Below are positions 1 to 8,267 of a stretch of DNA of 19,472 nt, one piece after another. Within the stretch, counting starts at the first letter, position 1. Every line of letters starts with the position of its first letter. A model generated the notes under the pieces. It had not been told where the DNA came from. It ran no database searches and saw nothing but the letters and a program-made list of their open reading frames with translations. Position numbers and translations under genes: made by a program. Source of the DNA: BP-464 sp963825415 (GTDB lineage: Bacteria > Actinomycetota > Thermoleophilia > Solirubrobacterales > Solirubrobacteraceae); the NCBI GenBank assembly GCA_963825415.1, contig CAWGTD010000007.1, positions 1 through 19,472 on the forward strand. The letters run 5' to 3'.

Positions 1-185
1 TGGCGATGGCGACGTTCGTGGTCATCGTGGGCATCTACTTCGGCTACCACGCCGGCGGCTCGGGACCCGTGGGCGTCGGCCGGGCGACGGCCAAGTCGAT
101 GTTCGTCAACATCCTCGGCATCCACATCATCGGGCTGTTGGGAACCCAACTCTTGGGGCCTCCCCGCGGAGCCCATCGGGGATGA
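1..185 (+). CDS. YrbE/MlaE-type ABC transporter permease, C-terminal end (partial)
   Basis: The window opens inside a reading frame (first full codon at 3) giving about 60 residues that end at TGA 183-185. The peptide has a hydrophobic stretch (MATFVVIVGIYFGYHAGG), then SGPVGVGRATAKS and a last hydrophobic segment (MFVNILGIHIIGLLG). The glycine-rich motif followed by G-V-G-R-A-T is the characteristic C-terminal end of YrbE/MlaE permeases, the membrane subunits of MCE lipid importers. The stop codon overlaps the start of the first MCE gene (ATGA at 182-185), indicating translational coupling. In actinobacterial mce operons two YrbE genes precede six MCE genes, so this should be the second (YrbEB-like) copy. 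Family assignment rests on this short tail plus the context. The rest of the gene is outside the window. Confidence 0.85.
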   Translation, partial: AMATFVVIVGIYFGYHAGGSGPVGVGRATAKSMFVNILGIHIIGLLGTQLLGPPRGAHRG

Positions 186-1497
186 CCGTGACGAGCCGCG
201 CGGCCCGACCGGCACTCGTGGCGCTGGCGACGATCGCCATCGCCGTCGTGGCGGGATCGCCGGCGCCGGCGCGTCGCCCTACTCGGTTCGGGCGCAGTTC
301 GACAACGCGAGCCAACTGGTTCGGGGCGACCTCGTCCAGGTCGGGGGACGCAAGGTCGGCACGGTGGCGGCGATCGGCCTCACCGACGACAACGTCGCCG
401 AGGTCACGATCGACCTGAGCGACGGCAGCGTCCGGCCGTTGCACGACGGGACGCGCGCGACGATCAGGACCGTCGGCCTGTCGGGGGTCACCAACCGCTT
501 CATCGACCTGACGCCGGGGCCCGACAGCACGCCGAAGATCCCGGACGGCGGCGTGATCCCGGCGACCCGGACCCGCGGGGTCGTCGACCTCGACGCGGTG
601 CTCGACGCGTTCGACCCCGCGCTGCGCCACGACGTGCGCGGGTTGATCGCCGACGCCGCCGTCGCCTTCGACGAACGGTCCGCGCACCAGGTCAACGCCG
701 GGTTGGAGTTCCTCAACCCCGCGGTCTTCCAGCTGACCGCCGTGGGACGCGAGCTGACCCGTGACGAGCCCGCACTGGAGGAGCTCGTGCGGCGGACGTC
801 GTCGCTGGCGGGCGTGCTGGCGCGCCACCGCGAGTCGCTCGGCGCCGGCCTCGTGTCCACCGCCGGGGTCCTCGACGCCCTCGCGTCGCGCGACGACGAG
901 CTCGCCGGAGCGCTGGGCGACGCGCCGGAGACGGTGGCCGCGGTGACGAGCCTGCTGCGACGGCTGCGCACCCGCACCCTGCCCGCCGTGCAGCCCGTGG
1001 TCGATCGCCTCGGCCCCGTCGTGACCCCGCTGGAGACCCTGCTGCGCGAGCTGCCCACCACGCTGCACAACGCCGAGCCGCTCGTGGCGGGCCTGCGGCG
1101 GCTCGTGCCGCAGGCACGCGCCGAGCTCGAACCGCTGCCGGCGCTGCGCCGCAGCGCGGTCCCCGCCATCGCAAGCGTCACCCGCGCCCTCCGTGACGTG
1201 CTGCCGATCGTCACCGGCCTGCGCCCATACGCCCCCGACTTCGTCTCCGGGTTCTTCCTGGGCTTCGGCGGGTCGACCGGCGCGGCCTACGACGCCAACG
1301 GCCACTTCTCCCGCATCAACCTCGAGGGCGGCCCCCAGAGCGCGACCGGCACGCCGCCCCTCGGCGCCGCCGGCTACCGGACGGGCCTCGACGCCAGATG
1401 CCCCGGAGCCGCGGAGGAGCCGGCCCCCGACGGCTCGAACCCGTGGCTGGACGCCGTGGGCACCGCCTGCGATCCCAGCGACGCCAAGGCGCCATGA
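182..1497 (+). CDS. MCE family protein (first of six, MceA position), apparent frameshift near 253
   Basis: MlaD/MCE-domain lipid-transport protein. The ATG at 182 overlaps the permease stop and encodes an N-terminal hydrophobic anchor (ALVALATIAIAVVAG). In that frame the protein then degenerates and stops at 418. The MCE domain continues in another frame from about 254: IAGAGASPYSVRAQF, then NASQLVRGDLVQVGG and RKVGTVAAIGL, running open to TGA 1495-1497. One extra G in the GGG run at 253-255 would join the anchor to the domain. The second frame has no ATG, GTG or TTG upstream of the domain within the window. The intact product would be about 438 aa: anchor, MCE domain, long helical region, and a C-terminal segment with a YDANGH motif and two Cys. 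Either this copy is broken or the base is a sequencing error. If broken, the importer may lack its first subunit. The stop overlaps the next start by 4 nt. Confidence 0.85.
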
Positions 1498-2768
1498 CGC
1501 GGCGCTCGCTTCGCCTCCTCGCGCTGGTCGCGGCCGTCCTCGCAGCGGGCGCGCTGGCCGTCGTCCTGACCTACGGACCGAAGGGCGGCGGGGACGTGGC
1601 CGTCGACGTGGTCTTCGACGACGCCCGCGGGCTGGTGCCCGGCCAGCTCGTCCAGGTCGCGGGCGCCCGCGTGGGCAAGATCACCGACGTCTCGGTGACG
1701 CCCGACCGCAAGGCGCGCATCCACATGCGGGTCGACTCGCGCTTCGCCCCCTTCCACCGCGACGCGACCTGCACCATCAAGCCGCAGGGGCTGATCGCCG
1801 AGAACTACGTCGACTGCAACCCGGGCACGCCCGACGCCCCGCCCTTGACCGCCCGCGACGGCGAGGCGCCGACGGTGCCCGTCAACCGGACGACCCAGCC
1901 CGTGAGCCTCACCGACCTCTTCGAGGTCTGGGACGTCCCGACCAGCCAGCGCCTCGGCGTGCTGCTCTCGACCCTCGGGATCGCCACCTCCGGGCGAGGC
2001 GAGGACATCAACGCGATCCTGCGCCGGGCCAACCCGACGCTGGCGATGGCCCGCCGCACCCTGCGGCTGCTGCACCGCCAGGGTCACCAGCTCGAGACCC
2101 TGCTCGACGAGTCCGACGTCGTCGTGGGCGCCCTCGCCGCCGACCCGGCCCGGCTGACGGCCTTGATTCGCGACGCCGGGCGCGTCGCCACGAAGACCGC
2201 CTCCCAGCGAGGGGCGCTCGAGCAGGGCATCGCACTCCTGCCCGCGCTGCTGAAGGAGATGCGCCCCGCGCTCGCGAGCCTCGACGCGACGATGGCGGCG
2301 GGCACGCCGCTGCTCGAGCGGCTCGAGTCCGCCGCGCCGGACCTGATCCGGCTGTCGGCGACCGTTCCGCGGCTGGCCTCCGTCGCCCGGCCCGCCCTGC
2401 GCCGCTTCGCCCCCGTGCTGCGGCGCGGGGCGCGCGTCGCGAAGCGCTCGCTCCCGCTGACCCGGCTGCTGCGCAGCTACGCCCACGACTCGCTGCCCAG
2501 CGCGGTGACGGCGGGCGAGCTGTTCCCGACGCTCGAGCAGCGGGGCCTCGTGGCCAACCAGCTCGCGTTCTTCCAGACGATGGCGCTGGCCGCCGCGCGC
2601 TACGACGAGCACGGACACCTGCTGCCCGCGCACGTGGGGTTCACCCGCTGCCTGCAGTACGCCGAGACGCCGGACCCCACCTGCAACGGCACCGCCGACG
2701 GGCCCGCGCCCTCCTCGGCGGCCCCCAGCCCCCAGGCCCGCGCCCTACTGGAGTACCTGTTGGGATGA
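1494..2768 (+). CDS. MCE family protein (second, MceB position)
   Basis: A 424-aa MCE protein. The ATG at 1494 overlaps the previous stop (ATGA) and is chosen for that coupling and because the hydrophobic anchor follows at once (LRLLALVAAVLAAGALAVVL, residues about 6-25). The MlaD-like domain spans about residues 34-115, with the family signature ARGLVPGQLVQVAGARVGKI and later IAENYVDCNPG. After it comes a long Ala/Leu/Arg-rich helical region that in this family forms the tube or needle contacting other MCE subunits. The C-terminus carries ARYDEHGH and a Cys pair (RCLQYAETPDPTCNG). Role inferred from the family: one subunit of a hetero-hexameric cell-envelope channel passing hydrophobic substrates to the YrbE permease. 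The substrate cannot be told from the sequence. Confidence 0.93.
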   Translation: MTRRSLRLLALVAAVLAAGALAVVLTYGPKGGGDVAVDVVFDDARGLVPGQLVQVAGARVGKITDVSVTPDRKARIHMRVDSRFAPFHRDATCTIKPQGLIAENYVDCNPGTPDAPPLTARDGEAPTVPVNRTTQPVSLTDLFEVWDVPTSQRLGVLLSTLGIATSGRGEDINAILRRANPTLAMARRTLRLLHRQGHQLETLLDESDVVVGALAADPARLTALIRDAGRVATKTASQRGALEQGIALLPALLKEMRPALASLDATMAAGTPLLERLESAAPDLIRLSATVPRLASVARPALRRFAPVLRRGARVAKRSLPLTRLLRSYAHDSLPSAVTAGELFPTLEQRGLVANQLAFFQTMALAAARYDEHGHLLPAHVGFTRCLQYAETPDPTCNGTADGPAPSSAAPSPQARALLEYLLG

Positions 2769-4150
2769 GGCGCCAAGGCTCCCTCGCGGCCCGTCTGCTC
2801 AACGACCCGCTCCTGTTCGGCGCGGCGATCCTGCTCGCGGTCGCCGGCATCCTCTACATCAGCTACACCGCGCCCCAGGGCCTGCCGTGGCAGGCGACCC
2901 GATCGATCGAGGTCGCGGTCCCCGACGCCGGCAAGCTGTCGAAGAACGCCGACGTGCGGATCGGCGGCGCGCGCGTCGGGCAGGTGCTGGGCGCTCACGC
3001 CGTTCCGGCCACCGCCGAGCGCCCGGCGCACGCGGTGCTCGACGTCCAGCTGCACGGCGACGTCGCCCGGCTCCCGGTCGACACCACCGCCGAGGTGCGG
3101 CTCGCCTCAGTGCTCGGAGGCAAGTACCTGTCGATCGTCCCGGGCCGCTCGGAGCGGACCATCCCGTGGGGCGGCCGGCTGGCGCTGGAGCGCACGAGCG
3201 CCAGCGTCGACATCGAGGACGCCTTCCAGATCTTCGCCCCGAAAGGTCGCCGCGCGCTGCAAGAGTTCATCGGCGGCTTCGCCATCTCGATCGCCGGCCG
3301 CGGGGAGGCGCTGAACGCGGCCACCGGTGACGTCGCCGACCTTCTGCCGGGCCTCGAGCGCGTGCTGGCGAGCCTGGCGACGCGGCGCTCGAACCTGGCG
3401 GGGTTCCTTCACGGCGCCGCCGGGACCGCCTCGGCGTTGAGCGCGGTCGCCGGCGACCTCGGCGGCCTGGTCGACGTCACGGCCACGACCTTCGAGGCCC
3501 TCGACCGGGCGGGCCCCGCGCTTGGTGAGAGCATCGCCGCGCTCCCGGGCGCCGAGCGGCAGGCGACGAGCACCCTGCGCACGATGCGGCCGGTCCTCTC
3601 CGACGTCGCCGCGATCACACAGGAGCTGGCGCACGCGGGCACGGTCCTCCCGGCGTCCGTGCGAGAGCTCGACGGGGCGATGCGTGCCGCCGTGCGCGTG
3701 GATCCCGCCGTCGCCACGCTGGCGCCGCGGATCGACGATGCGCTGCGGGCGGTCGAGGCGTTCGCCGACAACCCCGCGAGCACGCAGGCGCTGAAGATCC
3801 TCGGCGGCGAGGATCTCGCCACCTTCGGCACGTCGGCGTTCGTCGGCCTTGGCGCCGTCCTCAAGACGACGTGGGACGCCGAGAAGAACTGCCGCGTGAC
3901 CTCCACGTGGGTGAAGCGGATCACGGCGATCACCAGCGACGGCGACGAGGGCGGCAACTGGCTGCGCATGGGCCCCGTGTCCGACCAGGAGATGGCCCGC
4001 CCGTCGGCGCGGCCCTCCGAGAGGCTCCACTACAACGCCTATCCCAACGAGAACGCGCAGGAGTGCGAGGCGGGCCACGAGGGTTACGCGCCCGGCCAGA
4101 GCTTCGGCAACCCGCCCGGGCTGCAGGGCACTCCGGGAGCCGGCCGATGA
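2765..4150 (+). CDS. MCE family protein (third, MceC position)
   Basis: A 461-aa MCE protein starting at ATG 2765, which overlaps the preceding TGA by 4 nt. The anchor is LLFGAAILLAVAGILYISYT (residues about 16-35). The MlaD-like domain follows at about residues 43-128, with LSKNADVRIGGARVGQV and LASVLGGKYLSIVPG. A long Ala/Leu-rich helical region comes next. The C-terminal part (from about residue 345) differs from its siblings: it is polar, contains two separated Cys (KNCRV and AQECEAG), and lacks the D-x-x-G-H motif seen in the first, second and fourth subunits. It belongs to the same coupled operon and should be one of six non-identical subunits of a single complex. Confidence 0.92.
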   Translation: MRRQGSLAARLLNDPLLFGAAILLAVAGILYISYTAPQGLPWQATRSIEVAVPDAGKLSKNADVRIGGARVGQVLGAHAVPATAERPAHAVLDVQLHGDVARLPVDTTAEVRLASVLGGKYLSIVPGRSERTIPWGGRLALERTSASVDIEDAFQIFAPKGRRALQEFIGGFAISIAGRGEALNAATGDVADLLPGLERVLASLATRRSNLAGFLHGAAGTASALSAVAGDLGGLVDVTATTFEALDRAGPALGESIAALPGAERQATSTLRTMRPVLSDVAAITQELAHAGTVLPASVRELDGAMRAAVRVDPAVATLAPRIDDALRAVEAFADNPASTQALKILGGEDLATFGTSAFVGLGAVLKTTWDAEKNCRVTSTWVKRITAITSDGDEGGNWLRMGPVSDQEMARPSARPSERLHYNAYPNENAQECEAGHEGYAPGQSFGNPPGLQGTPGAGR

Positions 4151-5550
4151 GGCGCTCGACACGGCGCCCGTACGTAGTTGCCACGGCGATGCTCGTCGGG
4201 CTCGCCGTCGTGTCGTGGTTCGCGTTCCAACCGGGCCTGCCGTTCAGCTCGCCCTATCGGCTCGACGCCGTCTTCTCCAGCTCCAACGGCCTGCGCGCGG
4301 GGTCCCCGGTGCGCGTGGCGGGCGTCGACGTCGGCAAGGTCGCGAAGATTCGCAAGGGCCCGGGCGCGACGACGATCGTCACGCTCGAAATCGGAGACCG
4401 CGGGCGCCCCGTGCACGCCGACGCGATCGCCCGCATCCGCCCGCGGGTCTTTCTCGAGGGCGGGTTCCGCGTCGAGTTGGCGCCGGGCACCCCCGACGCG
4501 CCCGAGCTCGTGGCCGGGGGCGTCATCCCCCTGACGCAGACGACGGTGCCCGTGCAGATGCACCAGGCGCTGACGATGTTCGACGCGCCGGCGCGCGAGA
4601 GCCTGCGGCGGACGCTCGACACCCTCGCCTACGGCTTCGACGGCGGCGGCGCGGAGGGGCTGCGCGACGTCGCACCCGAGCTCGCGCCGGTGCTCCGCGA
4701 CACCGCGATCGTCGCCCGGGCCGCGCAGGGCACGGAGCGCCACGACCTCTCGCGGCTGGTCAAGGCGACGGCCACCGTCGCAGCGGCCCTCGACCAGGGC
4801 GACGGCCGCGTCGGCGACCTCGTCGACAACCTCGCCGTCGTGGCGGGTGCCGTGGACAGCCGGTCGGCGCAGCTCGCGGCGACCGTGGAGAGCCTCGAGG
4901 AGACGCTGCACGAGGCGCCGGGGCCGTTGCGCGCGCTCGAGGCCGCCCTGCCGGCGCTCGAACGCGCCGCCGGCCACCTGGAGCCGGCGTTCGCGATCGC
5001 CCCCGCCGCCCTGCGCGATGCCTCGGCGGCCCTCGCGGACATGGGCCGGCTGGTCGCGCCCGGGCGGCGGAGCCGAACGCTGGCCGCGCTGGGCACCGCG
5101 TTTAGGGACCTCCCCGCGACCGTCCACCGGCTCGCCCAGGTACTGCCGGCGTCCAAGCCGCTGACCGACTGCCTGAGCTCGCACATCGTCCCGCTCCTGT
5201 CGGCGACCGTCCCCGCCGACGACAACGGGCAGCCCCAGCCCGTCTGGCAGGAGTTCGCCCACCTGCTCGTCGGGCTTGCGGGCGCCTCGCAGAACTTCGA
5301 CGGCAACGGGCACAACCTCCGATACCAGGTGGCGGTGGGCCCGGGGACCCTGTCCAAGGCCGCCGTCCCCGGGCTCGGCACGCTGCTGGCGACCGCGCCG
5401 TCGACGCTGCGCTCGCAGCCGCTCCCCCCGGCGGATCGCCGGCTGCCGCCACTGGTCGCAGATCAGCCATGCTCGGCGCAGCCGCAGCCGCAGCTCGGCA
5501 CGCCGAGCGGCAGCAGCGGGCTGCGCGCGATCGGAGACGACGCGCCGTGA
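4147..5550 (+). CDS. MCE family protein (fourth, MceD position)
   Basis: A 467-aa MCE protein with ATG at 4147 overlapping the previous stop. The N-terminal anchor is YVVATAMLVGLAVVSWFAF (residues about 9-27). The MCE domain is at about residues 35-120, with the clear signature NGLRAGSPVRVAGVDVGKV and then FLEGGFRVELAPGTPDAP. The long helical region is rich in Ala, Leu, Glu and Asp. The C-terminus has QNFDGNGHNLRY, matching the D-x-x-G-H motif of siblings one and two, and a Pro/Gln-rich tail. Its TGA (5548-5550) overlaps a GTG start of the next gene. Confidence 0.93.
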   Translation: MRRSTRRPYVVATAMLVGLAVVSWFAFQPGLPFSSPYRLDAVFSSSNGLRAGSPVRVAGVDVGKVAKIRKGPGATTIVTLEIGDRGRPVHADAIARIRPRVFLEGGFRVELAPGTPDAPELVAGGVIPLTQTTVPVQMHQALTMFDAPARESLRRTLDTLAYGFDGGGAEGLRDVAPELAPVLRDTAIVARAAQGTERHDLSRLVKATATVAAALDQGDGRVGDLVDNLAVVAGAVDSRSAQLAATVESLEETLHEAPGPLRALEAALPALERAAGHLEPAFAIAPAALRDASAALADMGRLVAPGRRSRTLAALGTAFRDLPATVHRLAQVLPASKPLTDCLSSHIVPLLSATVPADDNGQPQPVWQEFAHLLVGLAGASQNFDGNGHNLRYQVAVGPGTLSKAAVPGLGTLLATAPSTLRSQPLPPADRRLPPLVADQPCSAQPQPQLGTPSGSSGLRAIGDDAP

Positions 5551-6821
5551 ACCTGCGCCGCGAAGCCCGCTGGCTGTGGCCGATCGCCGCGATCATCGCG
5601 ATCGCGCTCGTCTGCGGCGCCTACATCCTCACCAAGCAGCGGCTCGAGTCGCCGCTGGCGGACCGCTACGGGTTGAACCTCGAGTTCGCCGCGGTCGACG
5701 GGGTCAAGGCCGAGACGGGCTCGCCGGTGACGGTCGCCGGCGTCGCGGTCGGCCAGATCGACGGCTCGCGGCTCGAGAACGGCCGCGGCGTGCTGCACGT
5801 GCGCATCGACCCCGACGAGTTGCCCACCGTCCACGCGGGCGCCCGCGCGGTGCTGATGCCCAACACGCCGCTCAAGGACATGCAGATCCGCCTCGACCCC
5901 GGGCCGGCGACGGCCGCCGTCCTGCCCAAGGAGGCGACTGTGCCGCTGGCCTCGACCACCAGCCCGGTCGACTCCGACGAGCTGCTGCGGGCGCTGGACG
6001 CCGACACCCGCGACTGGGTCAAGGGGCTGTTCGCCGACCTCGGCGTGGGCACCGACGGCCGCCGGCGCGAGGTGCGCGCCCTGCTGCGCTCCTTGGGCCC
6101 GACCGCCCGGCAGATGCGCGAGGTGACCGCCCTGATGGCCCGGCGCCGGCGGGTCATCCCCCGGCTCGTCCACAACCTGCGGGTCGTCGCCGAGGCGACC
6201 GCCCGCGCCGACGGCGACCTGCGGCGGCTCGTCGACGCGGGCAACGCGACGCTGGGCGCCGTGGCCGCCCAGGACCGCCCGCTGCAGCAGGCGCTCGAGC
6301 TGTTCCCTGGCAGCCTTGACGCCCTCGGGAACACGCTGCACCGGGCGCAGCCCTTCGCCACCGTCCTACGCCGCAGCCTGACCGCGCTCGACGCACCGCT
6401 CGCGGCGCTGCCGCGCACGCTGCGCACCCTGCCCGACGCCACCCGCGGCCTCGTGCCGCTGCCCCCGCGCGAGCTCGAGAAGTTCGTCGACGCGGTGGCG
6501 CCGCTCGGACGTGAGGTTCGGCCCGCCGCGCGCGACCTCGAGACCGCGACGGCGCCGCTGAACCGCGCCTTCGCGTCTCTGAGTCGCACGTCGAACCAGC
6601 TCGCCTACCAGCCGCCCGACGGCCGGCAGGGCTACCTGTTCTGGCTTGCGTGGTTCATGCACAACATCAACTCGATGGTCTCGACCGACGACGCACACGG
6701 GTCGGTCGTCCGCGGATACGTCCTGCTGTCCTGCGCCTCCGCCGCGATCAGCCCGACGCTGAGCGACGCGCTCACCGAGGCCGGCTTGACCGAGGGCTCC
6801 TGCCCGAAGGGCGCGCCGTGA
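5547..6821 (+). CDS. MCE family protein (fifth, MceE position)
   Basis: A 424-aa MCE protein. A GTG at 5547 is used as start because it overlaps the preceding TGA by 4 nt, as at every other junction, and is followed directly by a charged stretch and the anchor WPIAAIIAIALVCGAYIL (residues about 11-28). The MCE domain covers about residues 43-125 (KAETGSPVTVAGVAVGQIDG, then LMPNTPLKDMQIRLDPG). The helical region follows. In mycobacteria the fifth subunit is typically a lipoprotein. Here the only N-terminal Cys lies in IALVCGAY, which is a poor lipobox because the residue before Cys is Val, so lipidation is doubtful. The C-terminus has Trp- and Tyr-rich segments and two Cys (LLSCAS and GSCPKG). 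Confidence 0.92.
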   Translation: MNLRREARWLWPIAAIIAIALVCGAYILTKQRLESPLADRYGLNLEFAAVDGVKAETGSPVTVAGVAVGQIDGSRLENGRGVLHVRIDPDELPTVHAGARAVLMPNTPLKDMQIRLDPGPATAAVLPKEATVPLASTTSPVDSDELLRALDADTRDWVKGLFADLGVGTDGRRREVRALLRSLGPTARQMREVTALMARRRRVIPRLVHNLRVVAEATARADGDLRRLVDAGNATLGAVAAQDRPLQQALELFPGSLDALGNTLHRAQPFATVLRRSLTALDAPLAALPRTLRTLPDATRGLVPLPPRELEKFVDAVAPLGREVRPAARDLETATAPLNRAFASLSRTSNQLAYQPPDGRQGYLFWLAWFMHNINSMVSTDDAHGSVVRGYVLLSCASAAISPTLSDALTEAGLTEGSCPKGAP

Positions 6822-8215
6822 TCACGCGCCTTCCCTCCCGCGGTGCGATCGCCGTCGCAGTGCTCTTCGCGCTGGCCTCGGTGTTGCTGATGCTCTTCGT
6901 CTGGCGCAACGTCGGCGGCGTCACGCCGCTGGCGCCCAAGCAGTACCGGGTGCACGCGCTGTTCACCGAGGCCAGCCAGCTGCAGGCCAACGCCGACGTC
7001 CGGATCTCCGGGGTGAACATCGGCAAGGTCATCTCGGTCCGTCCCCGGGGCCTGCGCAGCGACGCCATCCTGTCGATCGACGCGCGCTACGCCCCGCTGC
7101 CCTCCGACGTACGGGCGATCCTCCGCCAGAAGACGCTCCTGGGCGAAACGTTCGTCGCGCTGTCTCCCGGGAACCGCGACCGGCCGCCGCTGCGCGAGGG
7201 CGCGACGATCCCGATCGACCAGATCGCGCCGACCCAGCCGCTCGACCGGGTGCTCGGGATGCTCGACGCGCCGACGCGCGCGCGGATCGTCTCGCTGATG
7301 ACCAACAGCGCCGCTGCGCTCGACGGCCGCGAGGAGGACCTCAACGCCGCGGCCGGCAACTTCGCCAACGGGTCCCGCGAGCTCGCCGAGCTGACGCGGA
7401 TCCTCGACGGCGAGCGGCCCGAGATCGAACGACTGCTGCGCGACGGCGGCGCCGTCCTGCGGACGGTCAGCAGCGAGCGTGAGGCGGTCCGCGCCGTCGT
7501 CCGGTCGGGCCGGCGCGCGCTCGGCGCGACCGCGCGACGCAACCGCGAGCTGACAGCCACGGTCCGGCTTGCGCCGGCGCTGCTGCGCGAGCTGCGGCTG
7601 GCGTCGGCCGCGCTGGAGCGGACGACGGTGACGGCCGCGCCCGCGGTGAAGCGCCTGAGGCGCGTCGCGCCGCTGCTCGAGCCGGCGCTCGTCAGCGTCC
7701 GCGACGTCTCGCCGCAGGTGCGCCGACTGCTCGCCGAGATGGGCGAGCTCACGCCGGTGGCCCGCCGCGCCCTGCCCGCGGTCAGCGCGCTCCTGCGGGC
7801 GTTCTCTCCGCTGACGTCGGCGCTGGCGCCCGCGGCGGCGCAGATCGCGCCGGTGGTGTCGTACGTGGGGACCTTCGACCGCGAGCTCGTCGCCACGATG
7901 GCCAATGTCGTGTCCACCACCGACGCGACCTCGCCCGCCAGCGACGGGCGCCAGACGCCGTACCTGCGCACGCTGACGGCCCAGGGCGTCGAGACCGTCG
8001 TCGGGTACGCCAACCGCCTGGGCGCGAACCGCCACAACGCCTACCGGTCTCCGGGAGGGCTGGCGGCGATCGCCGAAGGCCTCACCTCGTCGAACTGCGC
8101 CCACGCCACCGAGGGAGGCGACGCGCCGCCGTGCCGCCTGCAGCCGGGCTGGCAATTCGGCGGCGGGCCCGTCCGCTACTTCCAGCGCATCGCGCCCGCC
8201 GATCCGGGGCCCTGA
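6818..8215 (+). CDS. MCE family protein (sixth, MceF position), last gene of the operon
   Basis: A 465-aa MCE protein starting at GTG 6818, overlapping the previous stop by 4 nt. The anchor is IAVAVLFALASVLLMLFVW (residues about 11-29). The MCE domain lies at about residues 42-125 (ASQLQANADVRISGVNIGKV, then LRQKTLLGETFVALSPG). A long Arg/Ala/Leu-rich helical region follows, then a C-terminal part with two Cys (SSNCAHA and PPCRLQPGW) and Tyr/Phe residues. It ends the run of coupled genes: the next gene begins 53 nt later after a hairpin and has its own probable promoter. Six MCE genes in a row match the actinobacterial mce operon count. No accessory Mas-type or ATPase gene follows here. Confidence 0.93.
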   Translation: MITRLPSRGAIAVAVLFALASVLLMLFVWRNVGGVTPLAPKQYRVHALFTEASQLQANADVRISGVNIGKVISVRPRGLRSDAILSIDARYAPLPSDVRAILRQKTLLGETFVALSPGNRDRPPLREGATIPIDQIAPTQPLDRVLGMLDAPTRARIVSLMTNSAAALDGREEDLNAAAGNFANGSRELAELTRILDGERPEIERLLRDGGAVLRTVSSEREAVRAVVRSGRRALGATARRNRELTATVRLAPALLRELRLASAALERTTVTAAPAVKRLRRVAPLLEPALVSVRDVSPQVRRLLAEMGELTPVARRALPAVSALLRAFSPLTSALAPAAAQIAPVVSYVGTFDRELVATMANVVSTTDATSPASDGRQTPYLRTLTAQGVETVVGYANRLGANRHNAYRSPGGLAAIAEGLTSSNCAHATEGGDAPPCRLQPGWQFGGGPVRYFQRIAPADPGP

Positions 8216-8217
8216 GC

Positions 8218-8243
8218 GGCTCGTTTCGACCGGCGAAACGGCC
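8218..8243 (+). terminator. Hairpin after the mce operon
   Basis: An inverted repeat, CGTTTCG (8222-8228), 5-nt loop, CGAAACG (8234-8240), extends outward by GGC/GCC with one unpaired T at 8221, giving a stem of about 10 bp three bases after the last mce stop codon. No T-run follows, so it is either a factor-assisted terminator or a regulatory hairpin. Its position between two transcription units favours termination. Confidence 0.45.
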
Positions 8244-8255
8244 ATTCGCAGCTGT

Positions 8256-8261
8256 TACCGT
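8256..8261 (+). promoter_or_regulatory. Putative leaderless -10 element (TACCGT) of the CocE-like gene
   Basis: TACCGT fits the TAnnnT -10 pattern. It ends exactly 6 nt before the ATG at 8268, so transcription would start at or next to the A of the start codon. There is no Shine-Dalgarno sequence upstream of that ATG, which supports a leaderless transcript. No convincing -35 hexamer is visible. Confidence 0.4.
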
Positions 8262-8267
8262 CGCGGC

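Noticed and set aside
127..1305. Long open frames on the - strand and in other + frames across the mce operon (for example 127-1305, 1374-2633, 3107-4162, 4084-5313, 6632-8245).
   Set aside because: They mirror the MCE genes, are Arg/Ala/Gly-rich without domain features, and arise from GC-rich codon use in the real frame.
5590..5640. Lipoprotein signal in the fifth MCE protein, as expected for MceE/LprK-type subunits.
   Set aside because: The sequence around the Cys (IALVCGAY) lacks the small residue needed just before Cys in a lipobox.
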